From: Diphasiastrum complanatum
Taxonomy: Eukaryota; Streptophyta; Lycopodiopsida; Lycopodiales; Lycopodiaceae
DNA length: 64,000 bases
Direction of reading: 5' to 3'
NCBI GenBank assembly: GCA_029204225.1
Contig: CM055113.1
Span: 14,845,471-14,909,470, forward strand
A program made the position numbers and the translations under genes. Under the pieces are notes generated by a model. The model was not told the DNA's origin, did not search any database, and saw nothing but the letters and a program-made list of their open reading frames with translations. Of this stretch, positions 43,431 through 55,533 are shown piece by piece (positions within the stretch are counted from its first letter, which is position 1; each line of letters begins with the position of its first letter).

Positions 43431-43983
43431 ACGTATCACTTCAAACTTCAACTTTTCGCTAAAAATTAATGACAACCTTTTGCGCTTGCATATGTCATGA
43501 AGTATCACAAACGGGATAAAGCATTGTACAAATAAACTTTATGATAGAATGACCTTTTCAGATTGTATTGTTCCAGTTTCTATCAGAAAAAACATGAGCA
43601 AAAATGACCAAAAAACAATTATAATTCAACGTTATTCACGTACTGCACTAACCAAGCAACACAAGCCTTATTGAATCATATTCACACAGTAGCTCACTGC
43701 AAAATTCAATAGCAGATTTCATACATTAACATGTAAAGTTTAAAGAAATGGCATATTGAAAATGAGATCATATGCCTTCAAAAGGAGTGTTTTGCTACCT
43801 GCATTATTGTGTCATAAAACTATTTCCATGCAAGAAATGTCTAAGTTGCAGAAACATATGTGAATAACCTTTTTTGATTGAGCTGAGCCACCCAAAAGAT
43901 ATTTCACCAGCTTTGCAAACATTGCTCTCAACAAGAAGCAAACTCTATAAAGTTTTCATAGGATATTAAGAGGGATGGTTCAC

Positions 43984-44178
43984 CTGGAGAGACGGCATTA
44001 GTGTAGGCAGAGTCTGCTTGGAAAAGAGCTCTTCTTTGGGATGAACCAGAGCCACTAGAGTCTCTTTTAAAGGCTGTATAAACTCAGAGAATCTTGCTGC
44101 CACAGGCCCCAGGTCATTCCTGGCAACTTGAATAGCGTATCTGAGGTCTCCCTTGTTGACCAATGTAAGGAACTCCAA
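43984..44178 (-). CDS. Gene 2 exon, CRA part of the CTLH/CRA domain
   Basis: Exactly 65 codons, from a TTTCTCAG acceptor to a CTCCAG/GTGAAC donor, phase 0 on both sides. It reads LEFLTLVNKGDLRYAIQVAR then NDLGPVAARFSEFIQPLKET and LVALVHPKEE. This is the second half of a CTLH/CRA fold: a helix of the F-L-x-L-x-x-x-G-D type, the L-G-P-x-A turn, and the LKETL.AL helix. Such domains bind partner proteins in RanBPM/GID-type complexes. It joins directly to QLKQ at the end of the exon at 60054, across a 15.9 kb intron, and the joined region is continuous with the family pattern. Confidence 0.9.
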
Positions 44179-46720
44179 CTGAGAAAAGAAAAATTGTCAC
44201 AGGGGAAGCTGATGTGCAGAAACTTGTGTCAAACAATTCAGCCAAAGAGAACTACTTACCCTTATAACCTATCAATCATGGCTTTCCTACAATGACGGGT
44301 TTATTGAGCCATAATTACCACCTACTTTATAGACATCGGTCCTTACTACATCAGTAGGCCTAATAGTTTGTTGGCCATAATAAAACAAAGCATGTACTCA
44401 AAAATTGATTTGAAATCTTTTCCAGCTCAAAGCACGAGACCTGAGAGGCTTGAAAGGTGAAAAATACTCTTTCAAACTGGAGATATTAAGCATTCAAGTC
44501 ACAGCACTAGAAAGAACAAAATATGTATAATAGCTAGATGTTTTGAAAGCATAATCTGACACCGATATGCTTAAGGTGAAACAGAAAGGAACAAAATGAT
44601 AATTTTCCAACAGGAAATGATGAAATATGTAACCCACTTTGTTGATTCAATAAAGCAGGACAGCGAGAACCCAATAAGTTGTTACCAATGTTCTAACTGT
44701 CTGAGTTCCAAGTCTTTGAGATAACCATTTTGAAAACAAGCCATGAGGCTTCTGCTTTTGTTGGATTCCAGATGCTCATATTGATCAAGTTAAACAGTGC
44801 AGAAGCCTCAAGCTTAATTTCTATCTAAATTCCCTGGTAGGAACAGGGGTCAAAGTGAAGACATAAGATGATCAGAAATGACTTTACAATGTATCTGATG
44901 CACAGCTGTTGGAAAATGAACACATTTGAAATAGCATAGGTAAACCCAGAAAGATTGAAAGCTTATTGATTCATTCTCCTGAAGTGCAGGAGTTATGAGC
45001 AAAACAGCATAACATTTACAGAAAGAATACTGCAAATGGAAAGAACAATCTAATATACAATGATAACTAAGTAACAGTATCCACAACTCTACTGAATTAA
45101 TTAAGCTGAAGGTGATTGGAAGCAATAACAAATTGATCCCAAGCTGATTTCTGATCTAAGAATTTGTGTCCAGACTCCAAACTATCATTCAACTAGAAAG
45201 AAGGTGTGGAGCTCTATTATAAGGTGCCTCAGGGCCCAAACTGCAATTACAATCCATGCCTTACCAATGGGACCCAACAATATTCCATAATTGTCTCCAA
45301 CAGTTGCTGAACAGCAAATGAATGGCCAAGTGCAAAAGATATGGTCTGAAATCAAATAACAACATGAGGCCCAAGAAGGTGCCAATAATAAGCTTGCAGC
45401 TGTCCCTCAAACAGGAGTTTCCATTGCAATGTTGAAGCAGCAACATGATGATACCACAAAAGGCATATACTGAAAAAGAAGCCATCAAAATGTACAATTG
45501 GCTTGAAAGCTGAAACAAACACTGAACAGATAACGATCAGGGCCTGTAACTTTCTGCAAAACTAGTAGAATGAGAAAGAATTGAAAGAAGAAGAGAGAAG
45601 CAAGCGAAAAGAAGGATAGGAGACAATAAGAAGGCGATCTAAGTAGACAGAATAGAAAGGAGGAGAAAAAAATTCCCAATGTGCCTTCCAATCTGTATAC
45701 TCCTCTCTGTATACAGAGCTTCCTTTCACCAAAACGGCGTACAGCATCCATAAAAAGCAGTACTGCCAACTTTTAATGTGCAATTGATTTTGCGAGGCCA
45801 TTACTTAGGGAGCCATAAATGAGTTTTGGGCGAGCTATTATAATCCATAACTCTCCCATGCCCATAAATGATATTGCCCTCTATATCATAACAACTTCTA
45901 GAAAGTTTTCTTTCTTATCAGAAGTTATTTGATGCTGATTAAACAAAATTGTTGGTGGTGAACAGCATTCGATGACAATTTTGGTATCAGAGCATTAGAT
46001 CCTTTCCCCAATCAGATTTGGTGGTTTTTTTCTAGTTTTAGTAGAGTTTTTCTACTAGTTTCTTGATTTTTCAATTTCCAGAATGTTTTGGTTCAAGTTT
46101 TGACCAATTATTTCTCATTTTTTGTGATTTCTTGTTTTAGATCAATAGCTCTCTCTCTTAGCTTTTTAGAGGTACTGAGATTTCTTGATTTGAGCTATAA
46201 TGACCCAGATATGGCCATTTTAGTGATTTCCTTCCAATTTTAGTTAGCTATGTTTTCTGCAGTCTGTTTTCTCTATTTTGGCTGTACTTTTGGCCAAATT
46301 TCTTGACTGTAATTTTATAGGGTTGTAGATCTCTGTCTTAGCTTCAAACTGCACCAATTTTCGTCCAATTTGGTTAAGATTTGGCAACGTTATGAAGATT
46401 TTAGCAAAGTGGGTCCATTCTTAATTTTGTGGAGTTGGGAGAGAAGAACTTCAACTTCATTTTTTTGAAGTTTTAATTCTATTGCAAATTTTTTTCATCT
46501 TCTTCATTTTAGATTTTTATTTTTAAAACAAAAATTGCTCGCCTCCCAAACGCTCGCCTTCAGGATTTGATTTTTTTTATTATTATTTAAATATTTTAAT
46601 GTTTTTTTTTTATATTTTTTATATTTTACAAGAAAAAACATTCGCAACACGGGCAAACACTTAAAAGAAAAACCACTCGCCCAACCATTCGCCGGATGGC
46701 GGTGCCCTCGCAAATCCCTG
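44179..46720. other. Intron stretch, with an initiator-tRNA primer site near its end
   Basis: Intron of gene 2. Up to 45.8 kb I see no element with clear ends; minus-strand frames at 45185-45801 overlap and show no motif. TGGTATCAGAGC at 45982-45993 follows GATGACA/ATTT, so an LTR on the plus strand ends at 45977 and a TTTT/AGTTTT-rich leader follows to about 46.7 kb, where the LINE starts. The LTR start is not resolved. Confidence 0.45.
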
Positions 46721-46799
46721 CTCTTTGTTGACTATCCACCATGAACCCCCCCTCCCCCTTTCTCCCCATTGGTCAACTTTGGCCTCCCTCACGTCCGGC

Positions 46800-48669
46800 C
46801 TCCCGCACGTTGACTCCCCGGGTAAGGCCAAAGATATTGATAATCTAGAAGCTGAACTTTTGAAGCAAGCTGCTGACATTCTCTCACCCTTCCTCTCTCT
46901 CCTCTTTAACCTCTCTATCACATCTGGTTTCCCCTCCCCCTGGTCCACAAACCTTATCCATCCTATCCATAAAGGCGGTGATCCCAGGAAGGCCGACAAC
47001 TATCGTACCATCAGCCACCTCTTTGCCAAGGTTTATGGTTCTATTCTTCAGTCAGAGATCAGTACAGAGATGTATACCCGAGCACTGCATGCCATAGGTC
47101 AGGCAAGTTTCAGACCAGGATATACCACATCAATCATACTCTAAGATCCATCATTGAGGAGGCTAAGGCCAAGAGAGAGCGTGTTTACTGCTGCTTTGTG
47201 GATTTCCGCAAGGCCTTTGACTCTGTGCCTCGACATCTACTGATACAGAGACTTCGGGACCGTGGCCTCCAGGAGGATATCATACAGGCAGTTGTGGCAT
47301 TGTACAAACGAGTTATTGGTCGTATCCGAGTATCAAGAGTTGTATCACCAGAGATAGAGAGTACCATTGGGGTTAAGCAGGGATCTCCTACACTCTTTGG
47401 TTTATATATAGACGAGCTTGAGCAGGTTATACAGACAGAGGGAGGTGAGGAATGCACATTGGGTGACCTCGTTATCGCTATCCTATTATATGCTGATGAT
47501 GTGGTTTTGCTTTTGAGGACAAGGGAAGGTCTGCAGCGCCATCTTGACGCGCTTCACTCTTTTTGTACTCAGCGGGGATTATCAGTGAATGTGGCCAAAA
47601 CCAAAGTTATGGTATTTAACACCTCCAGATCTTTCATGATGTGACAGGTGCTTTTATGGGAGGAGCATCCACTTGAGGTAGTTGACTCCTACACATACCT
47701 AGGTGTGGTATTTTCTGGTCCCACTTTCAGCATGCGACAGGCGGCATTTTCCCGGCTACGAAAGGGTTATGCATCGTTGGTAGATTTGGAGAGATTATGT
47801 TTCAACTCACATGTTAGAGATACGACTAGTAAGTGCTGACTCTTTGACACTATGGTCGTTCCCTCAGCTCTATACGCATCAGAGACATGGAGTACTGGCT
47901 TGACGGCCACCGAGTGGGCGCGCATCTCACGACTTCAAATTCATATGCTCTCTCGGATGATACGGGGTAAGCCCTCTATTCCACATCATATTATATTGGC
48001 AGAGTTTGTCGTCTCCCCTATTCAGATAGAGGCACTGTTCCATATTGTCACATTCATACAGCACCTGGAGGATCTCCACGATAGAGGCACACACTATGCT
48101 GCAGCAGCTTTGTCGTCCTCCAAGCACCTACACTCTGAGGGACATTCCTTTTCGTGGTATTCCCAAGCCTGTCGTCTCCTCTCCACATTGAGTATTCACA
48201 TTACGGATCTACCAGCTGGTACTCATCAGTATATTAGAGGATACCTATACAGGGCATATCTTCAGAGCACTTGGCATGATTCATTTGGGGTGAAAACGGA
48301 GTTTTATCAGGCACATTTTCTATCCCGGGATCCTGCTGGGTATACCATTGTACCCAGATACCTAGTGGACAGTATCTCACACATACTGCGGATAGTGATG
48401 GGTCAGTTCCGAGTTTCCTCTCACCAGTTAGCCGTTGAGACTGGCAGATACAGGGGCATCCCGAAATATGCACGGATTTGTAGTATGTGTGACCTACATG
48501 ATATAGAGGATGAGTTCCATTTTCTCTTCAGATGCCTAGCTCTATTTCCTGTTTTACTATAATCTTGTTTCTTTTAGGTGGTAGAGCTTTCACGCTCCCA
48601 TCGGGCATACTTGATATGTACCTTATTTTCAGTCCTATGTACCTTAGGGTATTCCATAGACATTAATAA

Positions 48670-48672
<3 letters not shown>
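46800..48672 (+). mobile_element. LINE copy A: RT, C-terminal zinc motif, 3' UTR (defective)
   Basis: RT begins with GGDPRKADNYRTISHLFAKV and ALHAIGQASFRPGYT, shifts frame near 47140, then has VDFRKAFDSVPRHLL, STIGVKQGSPTLFGLYIDE and LLYADDVVLL (YADD at 47489-47500, intact). Further on come SVNVAKTKVMVFNTS and the region LHIMLSRMIRGKPSIPHH-like to ICSMCDLHDIEDEFHFLFRC (C-X2-C-X9-H-X4-C). Stops at 47642 and 47837 and the frameshift make it dead. After 48537 an internal deletion of roughly 0.5 kb jumps to the 3' UTR (TCACGCTCCCATCGGGCATA...ATTAATAAAGA). It is not the usual plant L1 type by look; the clade is not resolved. Confidence 0.85.

Positions 48673-48765
<93 letters not shown>
48673..48765 (+). 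repeat. (TC)n tail of LINE copy A
   Basis: About 46 TC units following ATTAATAAAGA of the LINE 3' end and ending exactly where LINE copy B begins. Confidence 0.95.
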
Positions 48766-48768
<3 letters not shown>

Positions 48769-50202
48769 GTGGTATTTTCTGGTCCCACATTCAGCATGCG
48801 ACAAGCGGCATTTTCCGACTACGGAAGGGTTATGCATCGTTGGTAGAGTTGGAGAGATTATGCGTCAGCTCACATGTTAGAAATGTGACTAGTAAGTGCC
48901 GACTCTTTGACACTATGGTCGTTCCCTCAGCTCTATATGCATCAGAGACATGGAGTACTGGCTTGACAGCTACCGAGTGGGCGCGCATCTCACGACTTCA
49001 GATTCATATGCTCTCTCAAATGATACGGGCTAAGCCCTCTATCCCACATCATATTATATTGGCAGAGTTTGCCATCCCCCCTATTCAGATAGAGGCATTG
49101 TTCCATATTGTCACATTCATATAGCACCTAGAGGATCTCCAGAGTAGAGGCACACACTATGCTGTAGCAGCTCTGTCGTCCTCCCAGCACCTACACTCTG
49201 AGGGACACTCCTTCTCATGGTATTCCCAGGCCTGTCGTCTCCTCTCCACATTGAGTATTCACATTACGGATCTACCAGCTGGTACTCATCAGTATATTAG
49301 AGGATACTTATACAGGGCATATCTTCAGAGCACTTGGCAGGATTCATCTGGGGTGAAGACGGAGTTCTATCGGACACATTTTCTATCTCAGGATCCTGCT
49401 GGGTATCCCATTGTACCCAGATACCTAGTGGACAGTATCTCACACAGACTGCGGATAGTGATGGGTCAGTTCCGGGTTTTCTCTCACCAGTTAGCCATTG
49501 AGACTGGTACATACAGGGGCATCCCGAGAGATGCGCGGATTTGTAGTATGTGTGATCTACATGATATAGAGGATGAGTTTCATTTTCTCTTCAGATGCCC
49601 AGCTTACAATGAGATTCGAGGGAGATACTACTGCTTGTTTCGAGACCATCCACTTGCACTTTCTGCCTTGATATCGTATGAGGACTCCAGATGTGTTGCG
49701 TTGATGATCCGGGAGATGATAGACCTGCGCATGGCGAGTTTTGACGTTGACACCTCCCCCCTGATACAGCTGAGCATACAGGAGTGTCTATCCCGTCGGA
49801 GACAGAGGCAGGAGAGTAGTGACTCTGATGGAGAGGCTGAGATTCCAGATGCCACCATACATAGACGACAGAGGCAGTGTCGCCGACCAGAGAGACAGCC
49901 AGCCCGCAGGCCACGGCCTGCAACTTCACGACAATGTAGACACCACCGATCATCTACTCGACGACAGAGAGATGCAGCTCGCACAGAGACAGTGCCACAG
50001 CATACTTTACATCACTTTTTCTCACAAAGCAGAGAGACATCTATGATGCTTGACTCTCCTTGTGCATAGCACTATTTTTAGTTTTATTGTAATCTTGTTT
50101 CTTTTAGGTGGTTGAGCTTTCACGCTCCCACCGGGCACACTTGACATGTACCTTTTTTTCAGTCCTATGTACCTTAGGGTACTCCATGGACATTAATTAA
50201 GA
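48766..50202 (+). mobile_element. LINE copy B, 5'-truncated, longest intact C-terminus
   Basis: Starts in the middle of the RT-downstream region (matching 47706 of copy A) directly after the (TC)n tract. It repeats SRLQIHMLSQMIRAKPSIPH, the zinc motif CSMCDLHDIEDEFHFLFRC (about 49543-49600) and continues to an R/Q-rich basic tail (RRQRQCRRPERQPARRPRPA) and stop at 50067-50069, which shows the family's true C-terminus. One stop at 49122 and a shift near 48815 break the frame. The 3' UTR follows, ending ATTAATTAAGATC and a TTTC tail. Nucleotide identity to copy A is high. Confidence 0.85.
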
Positions 50203-50224
50203 TCTTTCTTTCTTTCTCTCGCAG
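50203..50224 (+). repeat. Short (TTTC)n tail of LINE copy B
   Basis: TTTCTTTCTTTCTCTCGCAG after AAGATC; the next insertion starts at its end. Confidence 0.7.
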
Positions 50225-51372
50225 CTATGGCACCCTCCTCTTGTCCGCTGCTGCCTGCCTATCTCCATCTCCATCTCCATCTCCCTCCTGTCCCGTAAAT
50301 GCCCTCGCTACCTGCCCCTCTGCCTCCTCACGCCCTGCTGCTGCTGCTGATCGCTGCCTTGCTCTCTTGCTCGCGGTCTACTGCTGCTCGCCCTCCATCG
50401 CTAGCCCTCCATCAATGTCCCCCTCCCTCTAACCCTCCATTGTTGTCCCTCCCTCTTTCTTGTCCGTCCATCGTTGTCCCTCCCTCCTTCTGGCCCATCG
50501 TTGTATCTTTCTTCTTGCCATTATGGCTAATTGGCAATCAGTGAATTGGAAAGGGAAGAAGACAACCTTTCCCTCTTCTCCCTTTGTTTTCTCAGCCATC
50601 CCTACTACGGCTCCAAATCCCTTTACCTTGCCCCCTCCCTCTCCTGCTTCCTCTCCCTCGCCCATCCCCTCCACTCCCGCAACCTCTACCTCTTCTCCCA
50701 CTACCACTACCCCCTCTACTCTTTGTTCCTCCTCTCCCTCTTTCACCCCTTCATCTTCATCCTCTTTGTCTCTGTCTCTTTCAGCTGAATTTTTGTTTGG
50801 TTTCCCCCACATTATTGAGTCTCTTCAAGAGACCAATGTATCCTTGCTTGCGTTAATCAAGCAACAAGCATTCCAAATCTCCACTCTGGAGAATACAGTT
50901 TTGGTCCTCCAGGGCAAAGTTGGCATTCTTGAGCTTGATGTTACTTACCTCAAGAATGAATCGGAATCCGATGAAGAGGAAGAAGAAGGAAGCGGCAATG
51001 CAGATTCAAAAGACATGGCAAAGCAGCTTCAAGAGCGGGTTCACTCATTGGAGCAACAATTTCAGCAATCGAAGAGTTCAGCCGACGTGCTCAAGGGATC
51101 TAAGCAGGTTATTTCTGATTCTATTCAAGAACATCAAAAAAGAGATCTCAAGGCCCTCAACGTCAGCGTTAGGGGAGCTTCTTTTGCGGGTAAGGACCTC
51201 GTGGCTGAGGCAAATGCTTTCATTCATTCCACCTGTGGTCTCAAAGAGGATGTCATATCTGCTGCTTGGGTGGGTAAGCTCTAGTCCACCACAGTGTTTC
51301 TGCGTTTCAAGGATGTTGTTGTATTCCTTTTCGTCTTATACGCCTTTTGGCATGGAAAAGACGTTAATAAAG
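50225..51372 (+). mobile_element. ORF1-only LINE-derived element
   Basis: An open frame (50460-51284; the likely start is the ATG at 50523, MANWQSVNWKGKK) gives a P/S/T-rich N-terminus, a coiled coil (NVSLLALIKQQAFQISTLEN, LQERVHSLEQQFQQSK), an acidic patch and ALNVSVRGASFAGKDLVAEA with AAWVGKL before a TAG. STTVFLRFKD follows the stop in frame. Coiled coil plus an RRM-like C-terminus with ..RVGK...V.V.F is the layout of LINE ORF1 nucleic-acid-binding proteins. The element ends CATGGAAAAGACGTTAATAAAG and a CTTT tail, similar to the 3' end of LINE copies A and B (CCATGGACATTAATTAAG). There is no RT between ORF1 and the tail. Confidence 0.65.
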
Positions 51373-51408
51373 CTTTCTTTCTTTCTTTACTTCTTTCTTT
51401 CTTTCTTT
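51373..51408 (+). repeat. (CTTT)n tail of the ORF1-only element
   Basis: CTTTCTTTCTTTACTTCTTTC-type repeat directly after AATAAAG; LINE copy C starts at its end. Confidence 0.85.
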
Positions 51409-52999
51409 CTTTGCACCAGATGGGGTCTAGGGGTGAACATTGGGAAGACTAAGGTTATGGTCTTCAACACTTCTCAAGCGTTCATGCAGCGACAAGAGCT
51501 TGCGTTGAGTGGACAGATCCTAGAGGTGGTCTTTTCCTACACATATTTGGGGATCCTTTTCTCAGGTCCTACTTTTGGCATGAGACAGGCTGCTACCACT
51601 CGACTGGAGAAGGGACATGCCTCCCTGGTTCAGCTAGAGAGATTTTGCTTCTGGAAGTCCATCCAAGATGCTCGCAGTAAGTGTCGCCTCTTTGATACCA
51701 TTGTCACCCTTACGGCTCTATATGCGGCAGAGGCATGGTGTGCAGGTCTTCCCTCTTCACACTAGGCCAGTCTTTCACGACCACAGACCACCATGCTAGC
51801 TCGGTTGATCCGTGCGAAGCCTTCGGTTCCACATGAGATTCTTTTGGCCGAGTTTGCAGTTCCACCTATCCAGATCGAGGCAACTCTTCAACTCATTACT
51901 CATACACAGAGGATACAAGCGTTACCAGAGACAGACAGACGATACATACAGATTGCACTATCCTCCTCACAGCGTCTTCACGGTCAGGGCTACAGATTAT
52001 CATGGTTCTCCCACGCATCCCACCTCCTACTTGAGTCATTTGGTATCTCCATCACGGAGCTTCTCTCAAGCACCCATCAGTATCAGACGATTCCTCTATC
52101 GATCATATCTAGAGCGGACTTGGCATAACCAACTAGGGATTAAACCAGCTTTTTACCGGACACATTTCTTGGAGCAGGATGCATCTGGGACCCCGGTCAT
52201 GCCACGCTACTTGGAGTCGGAACTATCACATTGCCTCTGATTCACACTGGGACAGCTCAGGGTGTCTTCTCATCAGCTAGCTATTGAGACGGGGAGGTTC
52301 CATGGTATTCCCAGAGAGGAGCGGATTTGCCAGTTATGTTCTCTAGGTGAGGTGGAGTCTAAGGAGCACTTTATCTTCAGATGCCCAGTATACTATGAGA
52401 TCAGAGGGCGATATCACTGCCTGTTTCGAGACATGCCTACGACCCTACGCTCCCTCACAGCCTATGAGGACCCACGATATGTCGCTCTGTTGGTACGCGA
52501 GATGGTCATACTACGGAGAGATTTATACGGGACACCCCAGCATTAACAGTCACAACCACTAATCACTTCATTCTACACTAGGCGGAGATCACTTGATTTA
52601 CTACCCGAGGATGATGATTCTGACGACGACGACTCACATGCTCATAGAGATCAGAGACAGTGTTCCCCCCACCATCACGCTACTACCAGGATCACCAGGC
52701 ATCCTACACAGACGTACTATCACACATGCTCATGCTCACAGACGACGCCGACAGGCTCCAATGCTCCCTCATGCTGCGGCTCGCATTACATCCTTTTACA
52801 ACAGCAACACAGCGGCATCAGCAGCAGCATCATAGAAACATAGCCTTGATATCTTGACATAGACAGATGATTATTATGCACACTCTCTCCCATACGTGTC
52901 TATTCTAGTTTTAGTTTGTACTAGAAGTTTTCCTTATTACAGTTTTGGAGACATTTTATACGCTCCCATGGTTACCACATACTTGACATGTACTTCATT

Positions 53000-53001
<2 letters not shown>
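51409..53001 (+). mobile_element. LINE copy C, 5'-truncated, diverged relative of A and B
   Basis: Starts in the RT at CTRWGLGVNIGKTKVMVFNT (copy A has CTQRGLSVNVAKTKVMVFNT) and continues TYLGILFSGPTFGMRQA, LARLIRAKPSVPHEILLAEF and the zinc motif ICQLCSLGEVESKEHFIFRC. Frame changes near 51760, 52125 and 52250 make it inactive. After 52546 an acidic and then basic tail (DDDSDDDD) is seen in another frame, and the 3' UTR shares CGCTCCCA and ACTTGACATGTAC with copies A and B. It belongs to the same family but a different subfamily. Confidence 0.8.

Positions 53002-53088
<87 letters not shown>
53002..53088 (+). repeat. (TC)n tail of LINE copy C
   Basis: About 43 TC units following TACTTCATTAG. 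Confidence 0.95.
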
Positions 53089-53091
<3 letters not shown>

Positions 53092-53274
53092 GTGCGTCCA
53101 CCAGAGACCCCACGCTCGTCTTTTTCGGAATATTTCGTTGCAGATTCCGCAAGGAATATTCTCTTGAATATTCGCCCCATTTCGGTGCCGGAGAAAAAAA
53201 AATTTGGACATGGATGGTTCACATTTACTTAGCTCCAACACAAACAAATACCCTTGGCCTCCCTCGTCTTCTAT

Positions 53275-53465
53275 AGAAGGCATAGGTTTAAATGCACATA
53301 CATTAGCCTTTCTAACTCAACTGTGGAGAGTCTGTTTCTCTTCTTGGTGTGTATGAGGGAGAAGCTGCTCCATATCCTCTCACAAACTGCTACAGTGCAA
53401 TCCTATGAGAGGAATCTCAATGCAATGTGCTGTAACCTTGTGGTGCACCCTATATAATTCCCCCA
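53275..53465 (-). pseudogene. hAT transposase C-terminal dimerisation region
   Basis: On the minus strand YIGCTTRLQHIALRFLS, one stop, DCTVAVCERIWSSFSLIH, then TKKRNRLSTVELERLMYVHL and NLCLL with a stop at about 53277. This is the hAT C-terminal motif (P.LQ..AIR.LSQ...S..CERNWS.F..IHTKKRNRL......L.YVH.NLRL). Only the last 60 residues or so are seen. It lies immediately after the (TC)n tail region of LINE copy C and is in the opposite orientation. Confidence 0.8.
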
Positions 53466-55533
53466 CCAAAACACTAGCCTCAATTGGCCATCTTTATCTT
53501 GTGTCACGGCCCTCTGAAATGTTAGAGACTCTCTCTAAAAGATCATTAACTCATTCTTGCAGGCCTATTGCTCGCTGCAACATCGGTATGAGCTTTTGGA
53601 GGTGATCAAACCACCCATCCTCAAGCTCACAGTCATGGAACTACTCACAACCAGGTTTTTTTCAAAAGGGTTGCAACACATGGGCAATTACATGTGCAGG
53701 CCTGTGAAACTAGTTCCATTGTCTTCCCAAAGGTCCTATATCTCCAAAATCCTGCAAATTAAGAAATGTGTAATATCCGTTAGAAATTAGTGTCAAGTGA
53801 ATGTCGTCAATCGACAAAGTTCAAACTTGAGATGAAATATGCCAAAATGGAAAAGAAACGAATTAGAATCAAAATCTGATTTTGAACAAGAAGACATCAA
53901 GATTCAAAAGTCAAAACTCATACTAAGAAATTAGAATCGAGAACATAGATTGAAGATATACCTCGCTAAACTGAGCTCTCTGCAACTATCATTGGTCACT
54001 TAACCTATCCATCAACTCATACAGAAGGCCCATCGCCCCACTCTATTTATGAGCCATTGGTTGACCTCGCCTTGTCCCAAAAGCTTGATAACACAACAAT
54101 AGTCTCAAATTGACTGGATCAAAAGTTAGTCGATCGGTGCCACTTTGCCCATGGGTTGAAAACAACCATCTACCTAAAGGTGTTGTGTAGCTTTATAAGC
54201 CACTTCAAGACTATAAATATGAATTCAAACCTAAACATAGACAATGCATTAGAAAAAAATCTAGATACGTAAACCCTAACCCCTAAACCCAAATTTTGCA
54301 TGATAAACCTAGATCCTAATGCCAACTTCAAAGTTCAAAGCAATGAGCAATGAGCATTAAGGATGAGACGACAAAGTTCAAACCTCTTGGGAGCAAGTCT
54401 CATTATCTTCAAATTTTTAAACCCTTCGAATAGTGAGGACCTTTCATTGTTTTGGTGAGAAACATCACCAAGAACCGTATCGTATCAAGGACATCTTTCA
54501 CCCAAGGAGGAGCTAGACAAAAGCAAGACATGTATCAAGGAAAGCAAGTAAAAGTCATATCAAGGACATCTGTAATTTGAGAGCAAACATAAGACATGTT
54601 CAATCTAGATACTAATATTGTAAATACTAGTAACTAGAATGATCAACATGAAAGAATCTCGAGGAGCCTAGAAAATATACCTGCAATGTGCTCAATCAAT
54701 AGCTTGACGCTGTATGCACATGGAGTTGAAAAACTTTTGGGCTAATTTGCAATCAGTAGATCGCCTATGGCCTTTCACTTCGGGCATTGTCAGTAATGAC
54801 TTAAATGACATTGCCAGGCCACACATCCTCGATGGTTTGCCTGATGTTTGAGTACATATACTCACCTATAGCAATGAGCAATGAGCATCAAGCACTGAGA
54901 ATCATATTTCAACATAAAACATGTTTTAAAACCCTAAAGAATATCGACTCTTGAGCAATGAGCATCAAAATGTATAAAAATTTAATCAGCAATGAGCATT
55001 GAGCATTGAAATCTAACACGTGTCATGTACTCACCTGAAACAATGGTGCCAAGTATTGATGTGCCACAATGGCTCCTAAAAACATGGTGCTCAAATAGGA
55101 AGACAATCACTCCAACCATCAGTCATGATGGGGCATCTGTATTGTTTCCATGAATTACGAACGAGCTCTAGTTTCTTGCCCTTCGTAACTGTGTCATACG
55201 TAATGACTCAATGCTAGGTCCATGATAGACGCCCGCTCTATTATATCCCTCCAAGCAAGAGTTTTTGCTAGATGTAAGGGAGGTCACAGAAATAAACCAT
55301 CTTCAGCATCTAACACTCTAAGCCCTAACTCTCCTAATTCTCTCCCAACTCCTAACCCTCATAACTCAAATTTCACACTCCTTTCTTCTTCAACTGCCTC
55401 CTAACACTCCTCTCCTTTCTCTCCTCTTATCTCTCCTTTCTCCTCTCCTCACCTCTCCTTTCTCCTTTCCTCTCCTTTAAACTCCCTCCCTTCCACTTTA
55501 CAATTTGGGGGAAATTCGATTCAAATTGGGCCT
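53466..55533. repeat. Intron stretch with GCAATGAGCA repeats and a pyrimidine tract
   Basis: GCAATGAGCA-type words cluster at 54340-54357, 54871-54888, 54955-54965 and 54989-54999, the first two as overlapping doubles. At 55385-55500 the plus strand is almost pure C/T (CTCTCCTTTCTCCTC-like). No coding is supported. Confidence 0.5.

Noticed and set aside
45185-45801. Four overlapping minus-strand frames with hydrophobic stretches
   Set aside because: They overlap one another in different frames, show no motif, and lie inside an intron of gene 2 without splice support.
48574-48837. Open frames of alternating Arg-Glu or Leu-Ser at the TC tract, also at 52937-53283
   Set aside because: They are translations of (TC)n microsatellites, open only because the repeat contains no stop codons.
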